Source: Betaproteobacteria bacterium RIFCSPLOWO2_02_FULL_67_26 (lineage in GTDB: Bacteria; Pseudomonadota; Gammaproteobacteria; Burkholderiales; SG8-41). Taken from it: 38,142 nt of DNA. Of the stretch, positions 1 through 8,845 are shown in pieces. A program made the position numbers and the translations under genes. Positions within the stretch are counted from its first letter, which is position 1. Every line of letters starts with the position of its first letter. The notes beneath the pieces were generated by a model that was not told the DNA's origin, searched no databases, and worked only from the letters and a program-made list of their open reading frames with translations. The stretch lies in NCBI GenBank assembly GCA_001771935.1, contig MERD01000039.1:95764-133905 (forward strand), written 5' to 3'.

Positions 1-378
1 GCCGCCTTCCTTCGGAGTCAGCACGATCTCCGACCCGAACGCCGCCATGGACTGGCGCCGCTCCACGGACAGGTGCTCGGGCATCACCAGGATCATGCGG
101 TAACCCATCATGGCGGCGCACATGGCGAGCGCGATGCCGGTGTTGCCGCTGGTCGGCTCGATCAGGGTATCGCCGGGCTTGATGTCGCCGCGCTCCTGCG
201 CGCGCCGGATCATCGAGAACGCCGGGCGGTCCTTGACCGAGCCCGCGGGGTTATTGCCCTCGAGCTTGACCAGCAGCGTGTTGGTCGTCCTGCCGGGCAG
301 GCGCTTCAGCTTCACCAGCGGCGTGTTGCCGACGAAGTCCTCGAGCGTCTGATAGGGTGGGACCGATCGCGCGTCCAT
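1..378 (-). CDS. cysM: Cysteine synthase B, N-terminal part (cut by window edge)
   Basis: PLP-dependent O-acetylserine sulfhydrylase that makes cysteine from O-acetylserine and sulfide or thiosulfate. The first 126 codons are visible and the gene continues past the left edge. The sequence shows VGNTPLVKL near residues 16-24, the PLP-binding lysine in SVKDRPA (K49) and the phosphate-binding loop TSGNTG (76-81). The start is the ATG at 378, which gives the usual CysM beginning; no strong Shine-Dalgarno sequence is visible. CysM is preferred over CysK because of the SVKDRPA spelling and the conserved hldD-cysM order in betaproteobacteria. It lies 51 bases after hldD on the same strand and is probably the last gene of the long transcription unit seen here. 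Confidence 0.93.
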   Translation of the reverse strand, partial: MDARSVPPYQTLEDFVGNTPLVKLKRLPGRTTNTLLVKLEGNNPAGSVKDRPAFSMIRRAQERGDIKPGDTLIEPTSGNTGIALAMCAAMMGYRMILVMPEHLSVERRQSMAAFGSEIVLTPKEGG

Positions 379-429
379 GTTCGTATGATAACCGATGGCG
401 CGCCCTTCCCTTCCTGGAAAACCCTCCAG

Positions 430-1431
430 TTACGCGCCCGTCTTCTGCAGCAGCTTCTGGATGTAGCGCGGCACGCCCTGCTCGACCGTCAGGAACGGCG
501 CGTCATACCCGGTGGCGCGCAGCGCCGAAACATCGGCCTGCGTATAGCTCTGATAGCGGCCCCGGAGATCCTCGGGAAAGGGGATGTACTGGATGACGCC
601 GCGCTCGCGCATCGCGGTCAGCGTGAGCGGCGCCTCGTTGCGCGCCCGGCGGCACGCGTTGACGGTGGCGACCGCCACGTCGTGGAAGCTCTGCGCGGCG
701 CCGGTCCCGACGTTGAAGATGCCCGACCGCCCGGGATCGTCCAGGAAGTACAGGTTGACCTTGACGCAATCCTCCACCGACACGAAGTCGCGCCGCTGCT
801 CGCCGTCGCCGTAGCCTCCGCTGCCGGCGAACAGCCGCACGTGACCGGTGCCGCGGTACTGGTTGAAGAAGTGGTACGCGACCGAGGCCATCCGGCCCTT
901 GTGGCTCTCGCGCTCGCCATAAACGTTGAAGTAGCGCAGGCCCACGATCTGCGCGGTGCGCTCCTCGTAGCGCCGTCGCACCAACTGGTCGAACAGGAAC
1001 TTGGAATAGCCGTAGACGTTGAGCGGCGCTTCGTGCTCCCGCGATTCCCGGAACTCGCGGCCGCCCCCGTAAATCGCGGCTGAAGAGGCGTAGATGAGGT
1101 GCACTTCCTCGGCGATGCAATAGTCGAGCAGCCGCCGCGAGTAGCGATAGTTGGTTTCCATCATCGCGCGGCCGTCGGTTTCGGTCGTGTCCGAGCACGC
1201 GCCCTGGTGCAGGACCACGCCCACCTGGCCGTCGAAATCGCCCTCCTCGAGCCGGGAGATGAACTCGTCCTTGTCGAAGTAATCGGCGACGTCGCAATCG
1301 GCGAGGTTCGAGTACTTTGCGCCGTCCTTGAGATCGTCCACGGCGAGAACATCCGTGATCCCGCGCTCGTTGAGCGCCTTGACCAGGTTGGAGCCGATGA
1401 AACCTGCCGCGCCGGTCACGACGTAATACAT
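430..1431 (-). CDS. hldD: ADP-L-glycero-D-manno-heptose 6-epimerase
   Basis: Cytoplasmic short-chain dehydrogenase/reductase-type epimerase that converts ADP-D-glycero-D-manno-heptose to the L,D form, the last step of the LPS inner-core heptose precursor. At 333 residues it has the normal family length. Visible are the NADP-binding glycine motif GAAGFIG (7-13), the serines in ASSAAIYG (about 115-122) and the catalytic YxxxK as Y140 and K144. It ends [13 protein letters not shown]. It follows the heptose kinase by 33 bases, and that gap is filled by a degenerate 7-bp repeat. Together with the kinase it supplies LPS heptose; lapB upstream regulates LPS synthesis, so the block has an envelope theme. 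Confidence 0.96.
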   Translation of the reverse strand: MYYVVTGAAGFIGSNLVKALNERGITDVLAVDDLKDGAKYSNLADCDVADYFDKDEFISRLEEGDFDGQVGVVLHQGACSDTTETDGRAMMETNYRYSRRLLDYCIAEEVHLIYASSAAIYGGGREFRESREHEAPLNVYGYSKFLFDQLVRRRYEERTAQIVGLRYFNVYGERESHKGRMASVAYHFFNQYRGTGHVRLFAGSGGYGDGEQRRDFVSVEDCVKVNLYFLDDPGRSGIFNVGTGAAQSFHDVAVATVNACRRARNEAPLTLTAMRERGVIQYIPFPEDLRGRYQSYTQADVSALRATGYDAPFLTVEQGVPRYIQKLLQKTGA

Positions 1432-1433
1432 GA

Positions 1434-1468
1434 CTTTCCGCCTTCTGACTTCATCCTTCCGCCTTTAC
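1434..1468. repeat. Degenerate heptamer array between hldA and hldD
   Basis: Five consecutive 7-mers on the plus strand read ctttccg, ccttctg, acttcat, ccttccg, cctttac. The first and fourth are close to the ccttccg unit that is perfectly repeated at 2409-2440 at the other end of the same gene. The array fills the hldA-hldD gap and includes the hldA stop codon. No transposase or dyad symmetry accompanies it. Confidence 0.6.
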
Positions 1469-2457
1469 GCCCCAAAGAGCTCTTTGGGCGTCACGACGGC
1501 GGTGCCGAGCTTGCCGACCACGATGCCGCCGGCACGGTTGGCCAGCTTGACCGCATCCTTCATGCGCATGCCGCTCGCCAGCGCCGCGCCCAGCGTCGCG
1601 ATCACGGTGTCGCCGGCGCCGCTCACGTCGAATACCTCGCGCGCCTGCGCTCCGACGTGGAACCGGGCTCCATCCTGGTACAACGTCATGCCTTCCTCGC
1701 TGCGCGTGATGAGCAGCGCCTCTGCGCCGAGCCTGCGCCGAAGCTGCTGGGCGCGCTCGGTCAGCTCGCGCTCGTCTTTCCAGGCGCCCGCGACCTGCCG
1801 GAACTCCGAGCGGTTCGGCGTGATGAGCGTCGCCCCGCGGTAGCGCGAGTAGTCCTCGCCCTTGGGGTCCACCAGCACCGTCCTGCCGGCGCGCCGCCCC
1901 AGGCCGATCATCTTCGCGATGTGCGTCAGGCCGCCTTTGCCGTAATCGGACAGGATCACGACGTCCACGCGCTCCAGTATGCGCTGGAAGTCCCGCAGCT
2001 TGGTCGCAAGCACCTCGTGGCTCGGCGCGGTCTCGAAATCGACCCGCAACAGCTGCTGGTGGCGCGCGATCACTCGCAGCTTGACGGTGGTCTTGACGCT
2101 GCGGTCACGGTGCAACAGGGGCTCGACGCGCTCGCGCCTGAGCAGGCTTTCCAGCCGGGTTCCGGGCTCGTCCGCGCCCACCACCGAAAGCAGGGTCACC
2201 TGCGCCCCGAGGGCTGCGGCGTTGCGCGCGACGTTCGCCGCGCCGCCGGGCAGCTCCTTTTCCTGCTTCGGGTCGATCTTTACGATCGGCACCGGGGCTT
2301 CGGGTGAAATACGGTCGACCTCGCCGTACCAGTAGCGGTCCAGCATCGCGTCGCCGACGACCAGAACGCGGGCATTCTTGAAGGATGAGGAAGCGCCGCG
2401 GGCTCCGTCCTTCCGCCTTCCGCCTTCCGCCTTCCGCCTTTTCGTGTCCGCCGTCAT
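1465..2457 (-). CDS. hldA: D-glycero-beta-D-manno-heptose-7-phosphate kinase (kinase domain only)
   Basis: PfkB/ribokinase-family kinase that phosphorylates heptose 7-phosphate at C1 in ADP-heptose synthesis. It is 330 residues and contains VGDAMLDRYW (35-44), the glycine-rich PGGAANVARN substrate site and the PfkB signature DVSGAGDT with GAGD at 280-283, where D283 is the expected catalytic base. Unlike E. coli HldE there is no C-terminal nucleotidyltransferase domain, so the adenylylation step must come from a separate hldC outside the window. The start is the ATG at 2457, 22 bases after pyrF. Residues 6-18 (KRRKAEGGRRKDG) are a low-complexity leader encoded by a perfect 7-bp tandem repeat. 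The conserved fold begins only near residue 27, and no usable start codon lies between, so the repeat is translated. Confidence 0.93.
   Translation of the reverse strand: MTADTKRRKAEGGRRKDGARGASSSFKNARVLVVGDAMLDRYWYGEVDRISPEAPVPIVKIDPKQEKELPGGAANVARNAAALGAQVTLLSVVGADEPGTRLESLLRRERVEPLLHRDRSVKTTVKLRVIARHQQLLRVDFETAPSHEVLATKLRDFQRILERVDVVILSDYGKGGLTHIAKMIGLGRRAGRTVLVDPKGEDYSRYRGATLITPNRSEFRQVAGAWKDERELTERAQQLRRRLGAEALLITRSEEGMTLYQDGARFHVGAQAREVFDVSGAGDTVIATLGAALASGMRMKDAVKLANRAGGIVVGKLGTAVVTPKELFGA
2409..2440. repeat. Perfect heptamer array inside the 5' end of hldA
   Basis: Four perfect copies of ccttccg (plus strand; cggaagg on the coding strand) at 2409-2436 plus four bases of a fifth. It covers codons 6 to 17 of hldA. 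Seven is not a multiple of three, so gain or loss of one unit would change the reading frame. The same unit, degenerate, recurs at 1434-1468. Confidence 0.9.
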
Positions 2458-2479
2458 GGTTGAATTGTATCCCCGCCCA

Positions 2480-3181
2480 TCAGCGCCGCGCGATTTCGTC
2501 GCATATCCTGCGCAGAGCGGCGAGCGGATCGGGCGCCCGCGTGATCGGCCGGCCGATGACCAGGTAATCAGAGCCGGCGGTGATCGCCTGGCGCGGCGTG
2601 GCGACGCGGCTCTGGTCGTCCGGCGCCGCATCCGCCGGGCGAACGCCGGGCGTTACCAGGCAGAAGGCCTTGCCGCACTGATGGCGCAGGGCCGTGGCCT
2701 CCTGCGCCGAGCACACCACGCCGTCGAGACCGCAGTCTTGCGCCAGCCGCGCGAGCCTCAGGACGGCGTCCTGCGGGCTGCCGGCCAACCCGATGTCCGC
2801 CATGTCGCCCGCGCCCATGCTGGTCAGCAGCGTTACGGCAACGAGCCTGGGTGGTTTGGCCGATTGCGCAAGGGCCTCGCGTGCGGCAAGCATCATGGCG
2901 CGGCCGCCGAGGGCATGGACGTTGATCATCCAGACGCCCAGCCGGGCCGCGGCCAGGCACGCTCCCGCGACCGTGCTCGGAATGTCGTGGTACTTGAGGT
3001 CGAGGAACACTGCATAGCCCGACTGGTGAAGTTTCTCGACCAAAGACGGCCCGGCTGCCGTGTAGAGCTCTTTCCCGACCTTCACCCGGCACAGCTTCGG
3101 GTCGAGCCGGGCGGCCAGTGCGAGTGCGCCCCCGGCGTCGGGAAAATCCAGCGCGACGATGATGCGCGGATCGGAACTCAT
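2480..3181 (-). CDS. pyrF: Orotidine 5'-phosphate decarboxylase
   Basis: Last enzyme of UMP synthesis: decarboxylates OMP to UMP in the cytosol. The 233-residue length is that of the short bacterial (PyrF, group I) enzymes. The catalytic Asp-Lys-Asp signature is visible as [12 protein letters not shown], with D61, K63 and D66. The C-terminal phosphate-binding motif is [10 protein letters not shown]. The ATG at 3181 overlaps the lapB stop in an ATGA arrangement, which fixes the start and suggests translational coupling. The lapB-pyrF order is also common in gammaproteobacteria. Confidence 0.97.
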   Translation of the reverse strand: MSSDPRIIVALDFPDAGGALALAARLDPKLCRVKVGKELYTAAGPSLVEKLHQSGYAVFLDLKYHDIPSTVAGACLAAARLGVWMINVHALGGRAMMLAAREALAQSAKPPRLVAVTLLTSMGAGDMADIGLAGSPQDAVLRLARLAQDCGLDGVVCSAQEATALRHQCGKAFCLVTPGVRPADAAPDDQSRVATPRQAITAGSDYLVIGRPITRAPDPLAALRRICDEIARR

Positions 3182-4353
3182 GCCGGCAGCTTCGCTTCCT
3201 CGGTCCTGCGCGGCGAATAGGTCTCCCACTCCGCGCATGCCGGGCAGTGCCAGTAGTACTGGCGTGCCCGGAAACCGCAGCTGTCGCACTTGTACAGGGC
3301 GAGTCCCCGGGTGTGCTGGTTGACCAGTTCCTTGACGAGCTCGAGGTCGCGCCGGCGCTCGAGCGGCGCTTCCAGCAGCTGCGCCTCGAGCAGCTTGTCG
3401 AGGCCGAGCAGCGTCGGCATGCGCCGCAGCTCGTCGCGCACCAGGCGGTAGGCCGGCTCCGTGCCCTGGCTCTCGAGCACGCCCTGGAACACCACGTTGA
3501 GCAGGTCGAGTGACGGGTACTTGGCGAGGTAGCCGCGCAGCAGGTTGACCCCCTCCTCGACCTTGCCGCGCTGCCGGAACGCGTTGGCGAGCCGCTCCGC
3601 GACCAGCGCAAGGTACTGCGGGCTCTGGCTCTCGATGCGCTTCCAGGCCTCGATCGCCGCCTCCGGACGCCCGGCCGCGGTCTCGAGGTCGCCGAGGAGC
3701 AGGTTCGCGCGCACGCACAGGCGATGGTGCGCGAGCGCCTCGGCGAGGTGAGGACGCGCCGCCTCCGGCCGCGACTGCATGATCTCGTTGAGCGCGAGCT
3801 CGCAGCAGAAATTGGCGATCTCCTTCTGGTGCGAGCGGCCGGTCACGGTCTCGAGCTTGCCGGCGATGTCGGTCGCCTTGTGCCACTCCTTTTCCTGCTC
3901 GAAGATCTCGAGCAGGAAGCGCAACGCCTGCTCGGTGTACGCCGTTCCCTCCAGCTTGAGGAACAGCTCCTCCGCCCGGTCGAGCAAGCCCGCCTTGAAA
4001 TAATCCTGCGCCAGCTCGAACAGCGCCACGAGCTTCTGGTCGGACCCGAGATCGGGCCGCTCGACGAGGTTCTGGTGCATGCGGATCGCGCGCTCGACCT
4101 CGCCGCGCCGGCGGAACAGGCTGCCCAGCGCGAAATGGAGCTCGATGGTCTGGGGGTCGACCTTGACCACCTCGATGAAGGCCTCGATCGCCTTGTCCGG
4201 CTGCTCGTTCAGCAGGAAGTTGAGACCCTTGAAGTAGGACACCGGCAGCGCGCGTGACTCCGACAGCAGCTGCTTGATGTCGACGCGCGCGGCGAGCCAG
4301 CCGAGCGCAAAGAACAACGGCAGCGCGAGCAGCCACCAGTACTCGATTTCCAT
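3178..4353 (-). CDS. lapB: LPS assembly protein B (TPR/rubredoxin-like inner-membrane protein)
   Basis: Inner-membrane-anchored cytoplasmic TPR protein. In E. coli LapB (YciM) directs FtsH-dependent degradation of LpxC and so sets the LPS synthesis rate. The 391 residues comprise one N-terminal membrane segment (about 5-21), TPR-like helical repeats from about 37 to 330, and a C-terminal rubredoxin-like metal site with two CxxC pairs (about C356/C359 and C370/C373, the second as CPAC). The start chosen is the ATG at 4353, giving MEIEYWW; a GTG one codon upstream (4356) is also possible. It overlaps the end of lapA by one base and the start of pyrF by four, so the three genes are likely cotranslated. 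Confidence 0.94.
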   Translation of the reverse strand: MEIEYWWLLALPLFFALGWLAARVDIKQLLSESRALPVSYFKGLNFLLNEQPDKAIEAFIEVVKVDPQTIELHFALGSLFRRRGEVERAIRMHQNLVERPDLGSDQKLVALFELAQDYFKAGLLDRAEELFLKLEGTAYTEQALRFLLEIFEQEKEWHKATDIAGKLETVTGRSHQKEIANFCCELALNEIMQSRPEAARPHLAEALAHHRLCVRANLLLGDLETAAGRPEAAIEAWKRIESQSPQYLALVAERLANAFRQRGKVEEGVNLLRGYLAKYPSLDLLNVVFQGVLESQGTEPAYRLVRDELRRMPTLLGLDKLLEAQLLEAPLERRRDLELVKELVNQHTRGLALYKCDSCGFRARQYYWHCPACAEWETYSPRRTEEAKLPA

Positions 4354-4652
4354 CACGCCGGGCTACCCTCGGGCCGGGACTTCTCCGCGCGTTCCGCGCC
4401 CGCATGGCCGGCCCGGCCCAATTCCCGCCTGAGCGCCGCGATCTCGCGGCGCTGCCGGAACACCTGGGTGAGGCCGGCGCCGAGTCCGGCCGCGACACCG
4501 ATGCAGAACGCGACGAGCATCACGAATACGAGCGGCGCCTGCCACTCCCCGCCAAGGGTGTAGCGAACCGTCACCGGATCGGTGTTCTTGACCGCAAACG
4601 CCAGCACCAGCACGAACAGCGCGAGTTTCAGTGCCCATAGCAGATAGCGCAT
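4353..4652 (-). CDS. lapA: LapA-domain inner-membrane protein
   Basis: Small integral membrane protein (99 residues; LapA/YciS family, formerly DUF1049) that partners LapB in LPS assembly. Two hydrophobic segments at about 3-20 and 38-62 flank the family motif [10 protein letters not shown]. The charged C-terminal tail (about 65-99, [12 protein letters not shown]) looks like a short coiled coil facing the cytoplasm. The stop overlaps the lapB start. An intrinsic terminator lies just upstream, between ihfB and this gene, so lapA-lapB-pyrF may need read-through or a promoter in the roughly 100-base gap; I see no clear promoter there. Confidence 0.92.
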   Translation of the reverse strand: MRYLLWALKLALFVLVLAFAVKNTDPVTVRYTLGGEWQAPLVFVMLVAFCIGVAAGLGAGLTQVFRQRREIAALRRELGRAGHAGAERAEKSRPEGSPA

Positions 4653-4692
4653 GGCCGGCTCCCTCGATCACCCGCCCCACCGGGACGCGTAC

Positions 4693-4724
4693 AAAAAAAA
4701 CGGCACGATCTTCCGATGATGCCG
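4693..4724 (-). terminator. Rho-independent terminator after ihfB
   Basis: On the minus strand a stem CGGCA/TGCCG, extended by ATC/GAT around a GGAA tetraloop with one wobble and one mismatch, is followed by eight T residues. It lies 28 bases after the ihfB stop and before lapA, so it probably separates the rpsA-ihfB unit from lapAB. Confidence 0.8.
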
Positions 4725-4752
4725 CCCTGGGTCGAACGCTGCGCGGGATTGC

Positions 4753-5037
4753 TTACTTCTTGACGTCCACACGCTCGCGCAATTCCTTTCCGGCCTTGAA
4801 GTGCGGCACGTACTTCGCCGGCACCTGCACCTTCTCCCCCGACTTGGGGTTGCGCCCGACGCGCGGCGGCCGGTAATTGAGCCCGAAGCTGCCGAATCCC
4901 CTGATCTCGATGCGCTGGCCCTGCGCCAGGCTCTTCGCCATCGCATCGAGGACCATTTTCACCGCGAGTTCCGCATCCTTCGCCACCAGCTGCGGGTAAC
5001 GCGCGGCCAGCTTCGCGATCAACTCGGATTTGGTCAT
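4753..5037 (-). CDS. ihfB: Integration host factor beta subunit
   Basis: DNA-bending nucleoid protein that pairs with IhfA. The 94 residues begin [10 protein letters not shown] and carry the HU/IHF core GFGSFG (48-53) and the arm RNPKSGEKV with the intercalating proline P64. [13 protein letters not shown] is the typical IHF-beta C-terminal segment, which separates it from HU. It starts nine bases after the rpsA stop, the conserved proteobacterial rpsA-ihfB pair. Confidence 0.97.
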   Translation of the reverse strand: MTKSELIAKLAARYPQLVAKDAELAVKMVLDAMAKSLAQGQRIEIRGFGSFGLNYRPPRVGRNPKSGEKVQVPAKYVPHFKAGKELRERVDVKK

Positions 5038-5046
5038 GGTGAGTCC

Positions 5047-6762
5047 TTATTGTTGGGTATTCGCCACGTCCAGCTTGGCCTTGAGCAGCGCGCCGAGGTT
5101 GGTGGTGCCGGTGCTCGCCTGCTTGTCCGCGGAGAGCTTCTTCATGGCCTCGGCCTCATCCGCCAGGTCCCTGGCCTTGACCGACAGGTTGATGGTGCGG
5201 TTCTTGCGGTCGACATTGATGATCATCGCCGTGATCGCGTCGCCCTCCTTGAGCTTGGTGCGGATGTCCTCCACCCGCTCGCGCGACACTTCGGACACAC
5301 GCAGATAGCCCTCGACGTCGGAGTCGAGCTGGACCACCGCGCCCTTGGCGTCGATCGACTTGACCGTGCCGCTGACCAGTGAATTCTTCTCGTGCGCCTG
5401 TATGAAGTTGGTGAACGGGTCGCCCTCGATCTGCTTGATCCCGAGCGAGATGCGCTCGCGCTCCACGTCGATCGACAGCACCACGGTGTCCGCTTCCTGG
5501 CCTTTCTTGTACTCGCGCACCGCCTCCTCGCCCGGCTTGCTCCAGGACAGGTCGGAGAGGTGCACCAGGCCGTCAATGCCGCCGGGCAGCCCGATAAAGA
5601 TCCCGAAATCGGTGATCGACTTGATCTGACCGCGCACCTTGTCGCCCTTCTTGTGATTCATGGCGAACTCTTCCCACGGATTGGGCAGGCACTGCTTCAT
5701 GCCGAGGGAGATGCGGCGGCGTTCTTCGTCGATCTCGAGCACCATCACCTCGACCTCGTCGCCGAGCTGCGCGACCTTGGACGGGTGCACGTTCTTGTTG
5801 GTCCAGTCCATCTCCGACACGTGCACCAGGCCCTCGATCCCGGCCTCGATCTCCACGAACGCGCCGTAGTCGGTGAGGTTGGAGACCTTTCCGAACAACC
5901 GCGTGCCGGGCGGATAGCGGCGCGACAGGCCGACCCACGGGTCTTCGCCGAGCTGCTTCATGCCCAGCGAAACGCGGTTCTTCTCCTGGTCGAACTTGAG
6001 AACCTTGGCCTCGACCTCGTCGCCCACCGCGAGCACCTCGGACGGGTGCTTCACGCGCCGCCACGCGAGATCGGTGATGTGCAGCAGGCCGTCGATGCCG
6101 CCGAGGTCCACGAACGCGCCGTAATCGGTGATGTTCTTGACGATGCCCTTCACCACGGCGCCTTCCTGCAGGCTCGCGAGCAGCGCTTCACGCTCGGCGC
6201 CCTGGTTGGCTTCGAGCACGGCGCGGCGCGACACCACGACGTTGTTGCGCTTGCGGTCGAGCTTGATGACCTTGAAATCCATTGCCTTGTTTTCGTACGG
6301 CGTGGTGTCCTTGACCGGGCGGATGTCCACGAGCGAGCCCGGGAGGAAGGCGCGGATGCCGTTCACCGTGACGGTGAGCCCGCCCTTCACCTTGCCGTTG
6401 ATGACGCCGCTCACCACGTTGCCCTTTTCCAGGGCCTCCTCCAGGTCGAGCCAGGCCGCGAGCCGCTTCGCCTTGTCGCGCGAGAGCCGCGTTTCGCCGT
6501 GGCCGTCCTCGAGGGATTCGATCGCGACCTTCACGAAGTCGCCGGGCTTGGCCTCGACCTCGCCGCGATCGTTGCGGAATTCCTCTATCGGGATGTAACT
6601 CTCGGATTTCAGGCCGGCATTGACGACGACGTAGTTCTCATCGGCCCGGATGACTTCGGCGGTAATCACTTCGCCTACCCGCATTTCCTTGCGGGCGAGA
6701 CTTTCTTCAAACAGCGCGGCGAAGCTTTCCACGGGCGCTGCCTCGGTGGGGGCTTTCATCAT
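5047..6762 (-). CDS. rpsA: 30S ribosomal protein S1
   Basis: mRNA-binding ribosomal protein needed for initiation on structured or weakly Shine-Dalgarno-led mRNAs. At 571 residues it is full length, with six S1 (OB-fold) repeats at roughly 27-95, 112-177, 197-265, 282-352, 368-438 and 455-523. Motifs such as [19 protein letters not shown] and [20 protein letters not shown] mark repeats 3 and 4. Two consecutive ATGs (6762 and 6759) are both possible starts; the first is used here. It lies between cmk and ihfB, an order conserved in proteobacteria. S1 may matter for hisC in this same window, whose start lacks a Shine-Dalgarno sequence. Confidence 0.98.
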   Translation of the reverse strand: MMKAPTEAAPVESFAALFEESLARKEMRVGEVITAEVIRADENYVVVNAGLKSESYIPIEEFRNDRGEVEAKPGDFVKVAIESLEDGHGETRLSRDKAKRLAAWLDLEEALEKGNVVSGVINGKVKGGLTVTVNGIRAFLPGSLVDIRPVKDTTPYENKAMDFKVIKLDRKRNNVVVSRRAVLEANQGAEREALLASLQEGAVVKGIVKNITDYGAFVDLGGIDGLLHITDLAWRRVKHPSEVLAVGDEVEAKVLKFDQEKNRVSLGMKQLGEDPWVGLSRRYPPGTRLFGKVSNLTDYGAFVEIEAGIEGLVHVSEMDWTNKNVHPSKVAQLGDEVEVMVLEIDEERRRISLGMKQCLPNPWEEFAMNHKKGDKVRGQIKSITDFGIFIGLPGGIDGLVHLSDLSWSKPGEEAVREYKKGQEADTVVLSIDVERERISLGIKQIEGDPFTNFIQAHEKNSLVSGTVKSIDAKGAVVQLDSDVEGYLRVSEVSRERVEDIRTKLKEGDAITAMIINVDRKNRTINLSVKARDLADEAEAMKKLSADKQASTGTTNLGALLKAKLDVANTQQ

Positions 6763-6833
6763 TCAGATTCAGGATGTTGGGTGACCGTCTTGCGACAGGG
6801 GTTGGTTGATCAAGCCGTGAACCGGAGTGCGGC

Positions 6834-7508
6834 TCACGGCGCTCGTGGTGCCTGCTTGTAGAGCGCCAGCACCTGCGCTATCGCATCGTCTGCCGTTATC
6901 CCGGTGGTATCGATCAGGACGGCATCCGCGCACTTTTTCAGGGGAGCCGTTGCGCGCGCACTATCTCGTTGATCGCGCTCCCGGATATCCTGTAAAAGGG
7001 CGGCCATATTAGCACCCAATCCTTTTTCCATCAACTGTTTATGCCGCCGTTCGGCGCGCGTTTCCGGGCTCGCCGTGAGGTAGATTTTGAGCACCGCATC
7101 CGGGAATACGACGGTCCCCATGTCCCGCCCGTCCGCCACCAGTCCGGGGGGTTGCCGGAACGCGCGTTGGCGACTGAGCAGGGCCCGTCGGACCGCCGGC
7201 AGTCCGGCGATTCGGGAGGCCGCAACGCTCACGTCCTCGCCACGGACCGCGTCGGTCACATCATGGCCCTCGAGCACGACGGAATTCCCGTCAAATTTCG
7301 CATTTAATTTCAATGCTATATCTGACAATATTGATTCATTTTCGAGGTCGAGTGCTGCGGTCAGGGCAGCCAGCGCCACGGCACGATAGAGCGCGCCGCT
7401 GTTGAGGAAGTGAAAACCCAGTGCTCTGGCAACGCCCTGCGCCACAGTGCCCTTCCCCGACGCGGATGGCCCGTCGATCGCTATGACGGGTGGCAGGCGG
7501 GTCGCCAT
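6834..7508 (-). CDS. cmk: Cytidylate kinase
   Basis: Phosphorylates CMP and dCMP with ATP in the cytosol. The P-loop GPSASGKGT is at residues 13-21, followed by the CMP-binding elements LNSGALYRA and VADGRDMGTVVFPDA and the Arg-rich lid RERDQRDSARATAPL. At 224 residues it is a normal length. It starts two bases after the aroA stop and is followed by rpsA after 71 bases, the conserved aroA-cmk-rpsA arrangement. Confidence 0.97.
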   Translation of the reverse strand: MATRLPPVIAIDGPSASGKGTVAQGVARALGFHFLNSGALYRAVALAALTAALDLENESILSDIALKLNAKFDGNSVVLEGHDVTDAVRGEDVSVAASRIAGLPAVRRALLSRQRAFRQPPGLVADGRDMGTVVFPDAVLKIYLTASPETRAERRHKQLMEKGLGANMAALLQDIRERDQRDSARATAPLKKCADAVLIDTTGITADDAIAQVLALYKQAPRAP

Positions 7509-7510
7509 GG

Positions 7511-8833
7511 TCAGCGTTCCGAAATACCAGCCAGCACGTCGAAGTATTCAGGAAAGGTCTTGGCCACGCAGCCCGGGTCGTTGATACGCACCGCCACGCC
7601 GCCGAGAGCCGCAAGCGAGAAGCACATCGCCATGCGGTGATCGTCGTAGGTGTCGATCGACGCGTGAGACGTGAGGCGGGAGGCGGGAGGCGGCGTGATC
7701 TTCAGGTAGTCGGGCCCCTCTTCGGCCCTCGCGCCCAGCTTGCGCAGCTCGGTGGCCATCGCGGCGATGCGGTCGGTCTCCTTGACGCGCCAGCTGCCGA
7801 TGTTGCGCAGCGTGCTCGGCCCATCAGCAAACAGCGCCGTCATCGCGGCCGTCATCGCCGCATCGGGCATCTGATTGAAATCGGCATCGACCGGCTTGAG
7901 CTTGCCGCGCTGCGAGGCCTCCGCACCGGCCCCGGCTTCGATCCAGTTATCGCCCATCGTGATGCGGGCGCCCATGCTCTCCAGGGTCTCGGCAAACCGG
8001 ATATCGCCCTGGATGCTCGACCGGCCCACGCCTTCGACGCGCAGCGGCCCGCCGCCTGAAAGGCCGCTGATGGCGCCCGCCGCAAGAAAATAGGACGCCG
8101 AGGACGCATCGCCCTCGACAAATATTTCACCGGGGCTCGCGTAGCGCCCGGTCGCGGGAATGGTGAAAGTCGACCAGCCCTGCCGCTCGATCGCGACGCC
8201 GAACCGGCGCAGCGTGTTGAGGGTAATCTCGACATAGGGCCTGGAAACCAATTCACCCTCGACGTTGACGACGGTCCTGCTGCCCGTCAACGGCAGGGCG
8301 ATGAGCAGCCCGGTCAGGAACTGGCTCGAGACATTGCCGCGCACGCTGACCGTACCGCCCGGGCGTATGGCGCCGCGGTGTATGGCGAGAGGGGGATGTC
8401 CCTGATTTCCGAGATATTCGATATCGGCGCCGTGGCTCCTCAATGCGTCGACCAGGTCTCCGATCGGCCGCTCGTGCATGCGCGGCACGCCCGACAGCCG
8501 GTATTCGCCGCCGCAGAGCGCCAGCACCGCGGTGAGCGGGCGAAAGGCCGTTCCGGCGTTGCCGAGGAAGAGTTCCGCTCGCTTCACCGGAAACGCACCG
8601 CCCGCTCCGCGCACGCGCACGAGCCCGCCGGCCTCTCCCTTGCAGGCCACGCCCAGCGCGTGCAGGGCCTCGAGCATGACTTGCGTGTCGTCGGACTCCA
8701 GCAGATCGTGGATCAGCGTGTCGCCCGATGCCAGCGCGGCGAGCAGCAGGATCCGGTTGGAGATGCTTTTCGATCCGGGCAGCTTCACCGTGCCGCGGAC
8801 CCGCCGGATGGGCGCCAGATCGAGGTAATTCAA
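7511..8833 (-). CDS. aroA: 3-phosphoshikimate 1-carboxyvinyltransferase (EPSP synthase)
   Basis: Shikimate-pathway enzyme joining shikimate 3-phosphate and PEP. The 440 residues include [10 protein letters not shown] with K22, the PEP-binding loop [13 protein letters not shown] (90-102), and RVKETDRI and [10 protein letters not shown] toward the C-terminus. The loop layout (LGNAGTA, RPLTA) places it in the glyphosate-sensitive class I type; that is inference from family knowledge. Between ITPP and [11 protein letters not shown] the protein reads [10 protein letters not shown], a segment encoded by a 7-bp tandem repeat at 7666-7693 that seems to lengthen this loop by a few residues relative to E. 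coli AroA. Confidence 0.97.
   Translation of the reverse strand: MNYLDLAPIRRVRGTVKLPGSKSISNRILLLAALASGDTLIHDLLESDDTQVMLEALHALGVACKGEAGGLVRVRGAGGAFPVKRAELFLGNAGTAFRPLTAVLALCGGEYRLSGVPRMHERPIGDLVDALRSHGADIEYLGNQGHPPLAIHRGAIRPGGTVSVRGNVSSQFLTGLLIALPLTGSRTVVNVEGELVSRPYVEITLNTLRRFGVAIERQGWSTFTIPATGRYASPGEIFVEGDASSASYFLAAGAISGLSGGGPLRVEGVGRSSIQGDIRFAETLESMGARITMGDNWIEAGAGAEASQRGKLKPVDADFNQMPDAAMTAAMTALFADGPSTLRNIGSWRVKETDRIAAMATELRKLGARAEEGPDYLKITPPPASRLTSHASIDTYDDHRMAMCFSLAALGGVAVRINDPGCVAKTFPEYFDVLAGISER
7666..7693. repeat. Heptamer array inside aroA
   Basis: Three perfect copies of gaggcgg at 7673-7693, preceded by a related unit (gacgtga at 7669-7675 in the shifted register). It is translated in frame as part of the loop before the conserved [10 protein letters not shown] motif of AroA. 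Same 7-bp period as the other arrays in this window, but a different unit. Confidence 0.7.
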
Positions 8834-8845
8834 GTGTGCTCCCGG

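Noticed and set aside
2480-4498. Apparent 672-residue fusion ending in PyrF
   Set aside because: The upstream part is out-of-frame translation of lapA/lapB. PyrF has its own ATG at 3181 in an ATGA overlap, so no fusion exists.
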